Source of the DNA: Saccoglossus kowalevskii
Lineage: Eukaryota > Hemichordata > Enteropneusta > Harrimaniidae
DNA length: 10,344 nt
NCBI RefSeq assembly: GCF_000003605.2
Contig: NW_003156733.1
Coordinates: forward strand, 720,632-730,975
Reading direction: 5' to 3'
Shown: piece after piece, positions 1 to 8,100 of the stretch
Numbering within the stretch: position 1 is the first letter of the stretch
How the letters are laid out: each line of letters begins with the position of its first letter
Notes under the pieces: generated by a model
The model's database searches: none
Seen by the model: the letters and a program-made list of their open reading frames with translations, nothing else
Told to the model about the DNA's origin: nothing
Made by a program: the position numbers and the translations under genes

Positions 1-900
1 TCGTTTAAAAAGTGGGAAGTTGGGCAAAATGAGTACTGTGGTTCAAGTGATATTAGCATATTTCTCATTTAGTTTTAAAAGTCGTACAATATTTATTCAC
101 TCATTGTTTACTATAGCCAGAACGCTGTACGTGTCTTCACTTTCATGTTAGTTCTTCCGCCGATTTCTCGCAACCAGCAACGTGAATTTTTATTTGGGAT
201 TTCGAGAAACATAACATGAATCGTTATGGCATTCATAACACAACACCTCTCCATGTTTCAACTTTTAAGTTGTCAGTTAACAAGGTCTTTCATAGTAGCA
301 TTTCTATGGGGATTGACGTACTAGCATGAATGGGTTCAGTTATCAGTGTTCTCTGATGACATCATCTGACTGGCCCTCTAGAGGCGAAATGACGCCAGGC
401 AAAGCAGGCGTTTGTCGTCTGCTTCACAGCCCGTTTTATGCCCGATATTTAGGGCATTTCGCAGCACATATAAGTTGTTTTTATCGACAGAATTCATTCA
501 TAGATCTCAAATTTTATGTACAGAGTGTCAAAAGCCACACCTCTGCTCCCCTTTAATTTACGCCGAAAGGATATTTTAGGTGTTTTATATGGAGTTTAAT
601 TACACCGATTTTTGATGAGTTGAATGTAAAACACACAGGAAAAAAAATTATATTCACTGGATTTTATATCATGCCTTCAGCGAAAATAGGGACAATAAAT
701 TACAAGCGAAAATTAAGTATTTTACGTAGTTAAGTATTGCTACCAGAAGTGCATGTATACAACCTAAATACAATAAGAAATACAACATGTTTTATGTTTT
801 TATTATTTATACTGCGACAACAAATACAAACAATCATGTACGTTTGTCAAATGCCTCATACAGTCTTATGAGTGATGATTCGTAGAATAATCATATGGCT
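1..900. other. Non-coding stretch, no gene seen
   Basis: No open frame here has recognisable protein similarity, and I found no convincing exon pair or tRNA-like box pattern. The only small structure is a possible hairpin at 438-457, where ATGCCC and GGGCAT flank an 8-base loop. A 76-codon frame at 326-556 has no recognisable motif and is probably chance. Confidence 0.5.
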
Positions 901-987
901 AAATTAAAAAAAAAATTTTAAAAAAAAATTAAATTAAAAAAAATTAAATTAAAATTAAATTAATAAAAAAAAAAAAAAAAAAAAAAA
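901..987. repeat. A-rich low-complexity tract (AATTAAA-like)
   Basis: The tract is almost entirely A with interspersed TTAAA/AATTAAA units. It ends in an uninterrupted run of about 22 A residues. It could be an expanded poly-A tail of an old retroposon on the plus strand, but no SINE or LINE body is recognisable upstream, so it is called simple repeat only. Confidence 0.85.
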
Positions 988-1146
988 CATTACGAAACAA
1001 CCCGAAATAGAAATGGCTCGGCATAATTGACGGGACATTAGTTTAAATAACCTCAATCTGATTAAAACCTGATGTATTGTACGGCGTGAATTTTATTTAA
1101 TTTTATACATATCTGCGATTAATATTTTTTTTTTTAAAACTGTTAG

Positions 1147-1228
1147 CAAATAAATAATAAATTAAAATAATAATAATAAATAATATAAAAGAAAATTTAT
1201 AATAAAAAATAATAATTATAATAATAAT
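1147..1228. repeat. A/T-only simple repeat (AATAAT-like)
   Basis: A tract of irregular AAT/AATA units with almost no G or C. Together with the A-rich tract 160 bp upstream it makes the left flank of the Harbinger region very low in complexity. No coding content is seen between the two tracts, or from 1229 to about 1510. Confidence 0.8.
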
Positions 1229-1513
1229 GGTTTCGATCTCACGCTGGTTTCACTACTCCACTGCTCATTTCATCTAATTGTTTATCAATATCACTCGTTT
1301 CATTAGTCTTGTTGATAGCACATTGATCACATCACACTGTCAAATTCCCAATAGCTTAGAGGGCCTTAAAAACCTCGACTGAGAGACTTGATTTTGGAAC
1401 GACTTCCCAGATCTTTCGGAGACATACTATCACTCGTTCGCCGTTATGGGGGAACCAGTATTACAGATTAGTGAAGTTAGTGAGAATGGAACGAACTGGG
1501 AGGCTTGTTTAAG

Positions 1514-1665
1514 CATAGTTCACGACAAGTTCACGACGAGTTCACGAATGCGTGCCCGTCAGTGTCCACATTGACAAGAACTGGCACGACGAGTCCACGC
1601 ATAGTTTGTGCGCATAGTTCACGCACTTCCCGCATTGGCACGACGAGTTTGCGCAATTCGGACGG
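1514..1665 (+). repeat. Left array of 11-bp repeats, AGTTCACGANN
   Basis: Three contiguous 11-bp units start at 1517, 1528 and 1539, each reading AGTTCACGA plus two free bases. Looser copies continue to about 1665, as AGTCCACGCAT, AGTTCACGCAC and an AGTTTGCGC core. The same units appear inverted on the far side of the nuclease remnant. The array therefore behaves like the left arm of an imperfect inverted repeat around it. A plausible role is subterminal transposase-binding sites, which is inference only. Confidence 0.75.
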
Positions 1666-1691
1666 TGTCGTGTCGGAATATAAGATGCGTA

Positions 1692-2508
1692 TACCTGGCA
1701 GCTGCTCTAGCCATTGTTGAAGAGCAGCAGAAAAGGCAGGCAGAAGAGCAAGAAAAGGCAACCCCACCTCGAAGAAAGACACAAAGGAAAGTGTGGGTCA
1801 TTAAATGGTTGACCAGAAGGCACGAGTTTGGACAGTATGACAGTTTACTGATTGAACTCCACAAGGAAGATCAAAGGGGCTACAGAAATTACCTCAGAAT
1901 CACACCTGAACTGTTCCAAGAAATGGTTGCGAAGTTAACCCCTCGCCTCCAGAAGCAGTCCACCTTCATGAGGGAACCGCTTCAAGTTGGACTAAAGCTG
2001 GCTCCTATCCAAGTCTGCAGTACAGCTTCAGGGTTGAAGAAAGTACCATCTGCAAGTTCATACCTGAGGTGTGTAAAGCCATCATCGCGGCCCGAGACTG
2101 AAGAGGAGTGGAAGGAAGTTGCTACCATGTTCAGCACCAGATGGAGCTACCACAACTGTCTGGGGGCTGTGGACGGCAAGCACATCGCCATGAAGAAGCC
2201 ACCCAATGCTGGCTCTTACTACTACAACTGCAAGGGCTTCCACAGCATTGTACTAATGGCAGTGGCAGATGCTACCTACAAGTTCCTCTATGTGGATGTT
2301 GGGGCAGAGGGTGGTGCGTCGGGTGAAGGAACATGGAGTAACTGTTCACTGCATGATGCTGTAGAAGAGAACAGAGCTGGAGTGCCTCAATCAGAACCAC
2401 CCACTAATGATGACCAGCCAGTGCCCTATCACTTCGTAGGGGATGACGCCTTTGCTCTCCGAACCTGGATGATGAAACCATACTCCCTGCACCGACTCGA
2501 GCGCCACT
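1692..2508 (+). pseudogene. Broken PIF/Harbinger (HARBI1-like) transposase nuclease
   Basis: An open frame at 1608-2537 carries the hallmarks of the Harbinger DDE nuclease family (DDE_Tnp_4), which cuts and rejoins DNA during transposition. Visible landmarks are a basic N-terminal stretch with RRKTQRKVW, then YRNYLRITPELFQEMV. The first catalytic Asp lies in GAVDGKH (D189 of the frame) and the second in YVDVGAEGG (D230), followed by GTWSNCSLHDAVEENR and GDDAFALRTWMMKPYS. The copy is dead. The frame is disturbed between about 2003 and 2090: the familiar segment reading STICKFIPEVCKAII lies in another frame there, so there are indels at both edges. The 3' end runs straight into 11-bp repeats near 2508, before the segment that holds the third catalytic acidic residue. 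Similarity starts without an in-frame Met of its own. No Myb-like partner gene of an autonomous Harbinger is seen. Confidence 0.9.
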
Positions 2509-2509
2509 G

Positions 2510-2766
2510 TCGTCCAGTAGTCGTGAACTGCTCGTGAACTCGTCGTAAACTGCTCGTGAACTTGTCGTGAACTGCTCGTGTCATGCGCAAACTGTTCGTG
2601 AAGTGCGTCAACTAGTCGTGAACTGCTCGTGCCATCAATGCGTGACGTACACGTGACCGTGTCAATTGGAAGGCACGGCCACGCTGCGACGCGCACCAAT
2701 TCGTGAACATGTTTTAAACTACTCGTGAACTCGACGTGAGCTGTTCGTGAACTATTCGTGACAGTC
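2510..2766 (-). repeat. Right array of 11-bp repeats, TCGTGAACTNN (inverted)
   Basis: Seven contiguous 11-bp units run from 2510 to 2586, starting at 2510, 2521, 2532, 2543, 2554, 2565 and 2576. Two 9-bp units follow, alternating with 11-bp units, up to 2637. A second block of six contiguous 11-mers occupies 2701-2766. The conserved core is TCGTGAACT and the last two bases vary. This is the reverse complement of the left array. The array begins exactly where nuclease similarity stops. Between the blocks, 2638-2700 is CpG-rich and repeats the units only loosely. Confidence 0.85.
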
Positions 2767-2817
2767 GTGGCATGGCGCGCACTGCCACGCACTGGCACGC
2801 ATCCTCCCGCATCGTCC

Positions 2818-2990
2818 CGACAAGTTCACGAACAGTTTGCGCATAGTTTTGTCGCTAAATTTTGTCGTGACCAACATTTTGAACATTTCAAAATTCTCGT
2901 CCCGACATGGCATGCAGTCACGACGTGTCACGACGTGTTACGCACACTTCACTCCAGTTTACGACTAGTTTGCGCACTGACACGACTTGA
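2818..2990 (+). repeat. Third array of 11-bp repeats, orientation restored
   Basis: Orientation flips back to AGTTCACG type. Contiguous 11-mers start at 2823, 2834 and 2845 (AGTTCACGAAC, AGTTTGCGCAT, AGTTTTGTCGC) and again at 2956, 2967 and 2978 (AGTTTACGACT, AGTTTGCGCAC, TGACACGACTT). Between them, about 2900-2935 carries looser CACGACGTGT copies. With the array at 2510-2766 it forms a large imperfect palindrome centred near 2770-2820. It may be the end of this element or the start of a second, back-to-back copy. Confidence 0.7.
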
Positions 2991-3268
2991 CACAAAATCG
3001 GGCAAGTGTCAGGCTGGCTTTAAAGCTATAATGGCTATCGTGATGAAATCAAAGTGTAACCATAAAGGCAAAATATGGCAAAAAAAACAAAACAATAAAG
3101 AAGATTATAATGGTCAAATAGCAAAACAGAATTAATAATGACAAATGAACTGTTTTTTTAGCAGTGGCAAACCGCAGGGGTTAACACACGTGCATATGCA
3201 ACCGGTAACACCAGAGCAGAGCGAAACGACCACTTGGCGTAGCCATCATCGACGGTTACAGTGAGTTT
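2991..3268. other. Spacer between Harbinger remnant and hAT-like element
   Basis: No gene is seen. The stretch from 3040 to 3135 is A-rich, with CAAAATATGGC-like sequence. The rest is unique-looking and includes one CACGTG at 3187. Confidence 0.4.
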
Positions 3269-3273
3269 AAAGT
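3269..3273. repeat. Left target-site duplication AAAGT
   Basis: AAAGT directly abuts the left CAG end of the hAT-like element and is repeated at its right edge. Confidence 0.65.
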
Positions 3274-3527
3274 CAGAGGCGGCGGCATGAATTTCTTCAT
3301 GGGGGGGGGGCGTCTGCTCACTAACCTTGAGCAGAAGGCGTGACTTTACTTGGGGGTCCAGGGGCATGGATGAAATCTAGACCCTCTGAAACGTTATTTT
3401 CTGCATTTTGAGGGTCAAATTCTGCAGACACAACGGAATTCACGTTGATTTTGAAGGGGCGCCCCTTCCCCAACATTTTTACCGAGGGGGCGACTGCCCC
3501 TCTGCACCCCCCGTGCCGCCGCCACTG
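3274..3527. mobile_element. hAT-like non-autonomous element (MITE), 254 bp
   Basis: The left end reads CAGAGGCGGCGGCATG. The reverse complement of the right end reads CAGTGGCGGCGGCACG, giving 14 of 16 matches. The element is flanked exactly by the 5-bp direct repeat AAAGT (3269-3273 and 3528-3532), as expected for a target-site duplication. CAGNGG-type ends are typical of hAT-superfamily elements. Most hATs make 8-bp duplications, so this 5-bp one would fit only a 5-bp hAT group or another superfamily. Inside are a run of ten G (3301-3310) and G/C-rich blocks mirrored near the right end. It has no coding capacity. Confidence 0.75.
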
Positions 3528-3532
3528 AAAGT
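3528..3532. repeat. Right target-site duplication AAAGT
   Basis: AAAGT directly follows the right CTG end of the hAT-like element and matches 3269-3273. Confidence 0.65.
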
Positions 3533-4280
3533 ATTTATATATATTATGAATATTTCCCCTATTATCACAGCATCCATGGACTTCCGTATAATATAGCGAG
3601 ACGAGGTCTGCATTCCAGTCCCCGGGTGTGTCACAATATTCCACGCACTATAAATACCACTGACTGTGTTCACACCGTTAATTCATCATCGTTGTTTTAC
3701 CACTATCCGGAAAGCGTTTGCTAGAATATCTCATTAATATAACCCGTAATAATTTAAATCAAATGAGATGTAAGGAATCGCCGACAATTCCGCCTAAAAG
3801 AATATTTACGATTTCCAAGAAGAAATATTTTGAAAGTAAGAAAACTAAACGGAAATCAGTAACCAAGTTGTACCTACTAAAGATACATATCGCCATGACA
3901 AGTATGTAGCGTATCTTGTTGCTGTCGGCACAATCGGCGTGTATATCAAGGTAGCGATGCTTCGGCAATTTCAAGGTTAATTCGGCCTTGTCATTGGCAA
4001 TATAATTTTATCAACTGACATATATTTAACGCGCAAAACTAGTGCAATTAATCCTCGCACATGAAACATAGTTTAGTGGCTAACGTATGTTTTGGGCAAC
4101 CCTAATTATTTTTACATCACGTGGCGCGCTTATTGTAATTCGAAAGAACGGTGACCGATCTCGAATACGCACGTGTTCCCATCTGAAACAACGCTCAAAG
4201 GTAACAATTAGCCCAATACACTGCACTACACTCTATTAGTAACTACCGCCATACTGGTTATATAACTAAATTTTACGGTA
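3533..4280. other. Non-coding stretch, no gene seen
   Basis: Frames of about 60-70 codons exist here on both strands, for example a Lys-rich one at 3718-3909. None shows a motif, and no good splice-site pair frames them. CACGTG occurs at 4118 and 4170. No repeat family is recognised. Confidence 0.4.
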
Positions 4281-4684
4281 AAGACTTTCCGTTTTCGACA
4301 TTGTGAAATTCTTACGCATTTCGGGAGAAAAAAAACTGGAAAAACTGATTTTGACAAAATAATTCAACAATTTTTATTAAGAATTATTCATAACGAAACG
4401 TATTCCCTATGCTCCCGTAAGTAATTTTCATATAATTACCGAATAAAAAAGAATATTACAGAAAAAAAGATTATTCATTATTAATTTTTATTCTCTATAT
4501 TTTTGGCTTTAATTTGTCTTGAATTATGATGGAAAGAAGCTGAATAAAATTACAAACTATTTAGTGTGTTCAACAACTCATTTATGAACAAAAAAAATAA
4601 TAAATAGGATTGTACTTGGTAAAAATACTGGAGTTTTCTGCATAAAAACGAAAGAATTTCACAATGTCGAAAACGGGAAGTCTT
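4281..4684. mobile_element. MITE with 33-bp near-perfect terminal inverted repeats
   Basis: The left arm (4281-4313) and right arm (4652-4684) are reverse complements over 33 bp with a single mismatch. Both contain the core ACATTGTGAAATTCTT or its complement. Similarity continues weakly outward for a few bases (ACGGTAA versus GCGATGA when inverted), so the true ends may lie slightly outside. The interior of about 340 bp is very AT-rich and non-coding. I could not define a target-site duplication, so no superfamily is assigned. Confidence 0.75.
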
Positions 4685-4873
4685 CATCGCAGTGTTAAAT
4701 ATAAATAAAACCTAAATTACACTCTTGTTAAACTCGGAAAAACATAAATGGAGCAATATATTTTTACGAACATGCAGGTTACTATAATTTATTTTTATTT
4801 CTAATAAAAAGTTATTCATTTCACAACGGCATTTCTGGCGCACCGAGACTATGTTGGTGAATTTTATTGAAAA

Positions 4874-4903
4874 CACGTGGTTCTACCAAACATGCATATA
4901 TAT
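4874..4903 (+). promoter_or_regulatory. Putative core promoter: E-box plus TATA-like box
   Basis: A CACGTG E-box at 4874-4879 is followed by TATATAT at 4897-4903. A TATA box there would place transcription start near 4925-4930, which leaves a first exon without any ATG before the donor at 4984. Assignment rests on spacing and on the exon structure downstream. TATA-like strings are common in AT-rich DNA. Confidence 0.4.
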
Positions 4904-4924
4904 GGATATGGGAACAGCGACTTA

Positions 4925-4984
4925 GGCACGATACGCTCAGATTAAGTGGAACCGGCTTCGGAGAACTTCAGGAACACCACTCAG
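4925..4984 (+). other. Exon 1, non-coding 5' UTR (5' end approximate)
   Basis: The 3' edge is a consensus donor, CAG|GTAAGT, at 4984/4985. The exon contains no ATG if it begins near 4925. The 129-nt intron that follows ends in ATTTTTCAG at 5113. The start is inferred from the TATA-like box only. Confidence 0.5.
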
Positions 4985-5113
4985 GTAAGTACCGTCTATA
5001 CTGCAATGTATTAACATTGGCAATGTTGTACTATAATGATTTTGAATTGTTTCAACTATGGTAATTTTGCTAGCAGCTTTCTGAAAATCTTATAATAATG
5101 TGTCATTTTTCAG

Positions 5114-5192
5114 TTTAAGGAAAAATGAGGACGCACGTTATCATCGTTTTCTCTCTAGTATTGATTGTGCTGTTGGCTGACATGTTTGCACA
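5114..5192 (+). CDS. Exon 2: signal-peptide exon
   Basis: The acceptor is CATTTTTCAG at 5113 and the donor is CACA|GTAAGTATG at 5192/5193, a near-consensus match. Eleven bases of leader, including an in-frame TAA, precede the ATG at 5125. The exon encodes residues 1-22 plus two bases of Gln23. The strong hydrophobic run and the alternation of good splice sites make this the most convincing single exon. Confidence 0.7.
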
Positions 5193-8100
5193 GTAAGTAT
5201 GCTTTACAAAAAAGAAGCAATTTTGAACTGTGTCGCACAAGAGGCAATCGTTTTGGAGCATCGTACCGTTATGAACAATTATAATACCGTGATTGGTGTC
5301 CACGTACGCTCTGTCCAGTTATCAGAAGATAACTGGGGAGTTCTTGAAGTCAATGTAAGAACGTACGAAAACGAGTAATTTGCTGTTTTTCACGTTGTTC
5401 AATCAAGGTCACCGTGACTTTCAACTGCAATATGAGCTTGATTTCGATGCGCTAATAACACGATAAATTTCTTTATTGTAATTTCATTTTTAGACACTTA
5501 GGCACTAAATAATGTAAATAACTCTACACTGTTCATAAATACTTGATAACAGGGTTCGGATGGAAATGTTTGCCTAAATAATGAATCCTTATTAGACGGC
5601 GTATCTCCCTTCATTTCCTGAATACCACTACTGTACTATTTGTTATATAGAAGATAATATTTGGTAATCGTAGTCCTAAATAACTATTAAAAATAGCTAG
5701 ACGTTTCGAGCAATGGCTCTTTATCGATAGCATAGAAGAAAGTGTAATAACGTACAGGTAGAACATAGGAACGTAAGAACGCGCATGAACTATAAGTTAG
5801 AATAACAAAAAATTCCACAATAGAACAAATAACGCGCCTTAGACCTTATAATGTACTATTTGTTGATACGTATGAAAAGCTGCGATTTCTTTTATTGTCT
5901 ATTTTACAGTAGACAATTAATGCTTAGATTCAAAATATTGAGTACAATTCATCTAGGGTGGTACTTTTCAGAGGTTCTTTTATAGTGCATTATACGTTCT
6001 TTATGTAGGGCTGATAGCAACCGACGACGTTCCAACAACGGCGGCCGAGGCGGTGGCCGAGGCAGAGACGCGGACCCAGAAGAACGACAAGTAGCAAGGT
6101 AATTTGTGATCTTATGTAATATGAGGTTATTACGAGGATACCGCGGAGTTCGATGCGACCGTGTACTGTCTGAGTGCATACTTTTCGGTTTCCTCGTAAT
6201 TACCTTATTATTCATCGTTCGCCTGCACGGTCTTGTTCACGTTCGGACAATCCTCCCTCTACAACACCGTGCGGCAATTCTATTCCTAACTGTGTATGTC
6301 ACGTGGTTGCGCAATAGAAAGTTTACCGACCAATAGAAAGGTTTGTTATAATGACTGGTAGAAAGCGCTTGAAGCTTTGCATTTTTGATGTCTTCGGCTT
6401 CATTTCTACCGATATGTGTTGCAGTGACATCATGAGCTTTGAGGTATAACACCTACTCTTCTATAATACTCAACAGTGGTGACAACACTATTACCACACT
6501 CGAAACAAAGGCCAGTAAATTCTCGGTATTTTGGGATGGTTGTTGACACCCCCTGAACAGTGTAACAAGATTACCCCTACATATGCAACATATTTAAATT
6601 TGGTTGTTTAGGATTTCCTTCAAAGTTAAGTTTGTGCTGTTTTCTCGATTTTAGCTATTTTCGATCGGTGTTTCACATCAGCTCACGCAGAGCCCATAGA
6701 AATACATGGTAGAGTGGTGTGCGTCTTAAATAGCAACGTGGAGCGTTGGCCAAGCGCGTTGAAGAAAGAAACAATATGATTGGCTGTTGGTAAACTGATT
6801 CTAAACTGTGAGGGGCATTGCCACATACACATAGTCCTAATGAAATACTTCAAGGTGATAGTGGAGTGCCTTGCCGGAACATTCACATTGGAAATTCAAG
6901 ATGCTTATTATTTATACATCTTTTCCTCCAAAAGATACCTCATGGGAATGCTGAAATACAAAAAGTTTAGAACAGATTGAGCGAATTTCTTTTATGGGAT
7001 CCGATCAAACTCTGGGGAAGCCATGTTTGTTTTTTTATCATTAGTGGACGCTTACGCCTGTAATAGTTCCATAATTGGAATTCGCATTTCCTAATATGGT
7101 ACGGTGAAAATACCCAGTGCAATACCGCAAAATTACGGCACGCTGTAAATTATGGCGTTACGGTGACAGATGTATAATGATAAGTATTATCCATTTCTCG
7201 GGAATTTGTCGTATAGAGTTAATTTCTTAGTCTAAAGTCACAACTGTGCGTGATTGTGTGCTGAGAGTCGTGTTACGCAGTTACGTCACGGGAGAGCTTC
7301 GTCTATAGAGGGCGCAACTTGTATTAATGATGCACCATCTGTGAAATATTAAGCTGAACTGACAACAAGTACTAGACACGTGGGGATGCAACTTTATTTT
7401 GATTACGCCTAAAATATATTAATTATATATAAATAAAGTGAATTCCAGCTGATATATTTGCGGGTTCTACTCCATACACGTGATTTGAAAGCTATGAAGA
7501 ATAAAAAACTATTGACGACTATGAATTCATGGACGTATCTCATTTTATCAGACAATGGAAGGAACAATGAATACCACATTTGTACACGTTTTAAATATCA
7601 ATCTGATGATGGGCTATACATAATAGCAAGAACAAATGCTAATGTTGAAATGACTTGTAACATTATGCAATTTTGTTGTTGTATATAGCTTTCAACCACA
7701 CCAAATAGTCATACAAAATATTTCTTGAAATAAGGGAAATTTTTTTTCTGAAGCAATTTGTTTACTGGTTGGTAAAACAAACTAGTTTGTAATTACTGGC
7801 TATCAATAACATCATTTTATGGGACAGATGGATCACCAAGTTTATTTAATTTCCAACTCTGTTCGTGTAGGGGTAGCGGCAACCGACGTCGTAGTAATAA
7901 AGGCAGAGACGTAGACCAAGATATTTTCACCGTGGACGACGACGAAGCAGGATCTCCACAGGCAAGGTAACGTGATGAGATCGCATGTAAATATTGTTAC
8001 TCCTGTCAATGAGTTGATCCCCTCGAAATACCCAGAATCCAATTCACCTATTTCCACATATGTCATTATTCTAAGATAACGTTCTGAAGTGACGAAAATT

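Noticed and set aside
1229-1250. GGTTTCGATCTC resembling a tRNA B-box
   Set aside because: No A-box, cloverleaf or acceptor stem could be built around it.
1608-2537. Reading the full 309-codon frame as an intact transposase
   Set aside because: The first ~28 codons translate the left repeat array, the last ~10 translate the right array, the middle is out of frame, and the third catalytic segment is absent.
2391-2798. 135-codon minus-strand frame rich in VHEQFT/SSRQVHE-like repeats
   Set aside because: It is the translation of the 11-bp DNA repeat (33 nt gives an 11-residue period) running into the antisense of the nuclease. The repeat keeps several frames open by itself.
3321-3644. 107-codon minus-strand frame across the hAT-like element
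   Set aside because: It runs through the terminal inverted repeat and target duplication, so it is a chance frame in a non-coding element.
3718-3909. Lys-rich 63-codon frame
   Set aside because: No motif, no convincing splice sites, and composition as expected from A-rich DNA.
4867-5064. 65-codon frame starting at 4867 as the real protein
   Set aside because: It overlaps the TATA-like box and crosses a consensus donor at 4984. When spliced it stops at once in exon 2 (GTT TAA). It lies upstream of the likely transcription start.
5490-6000. Extra exons after TTTTTAG at 5494 or TTTTACAG at 5910
   Set aside because: In the required phase the first meets a stop within a few codons, and the second has no usable donor before a stop.
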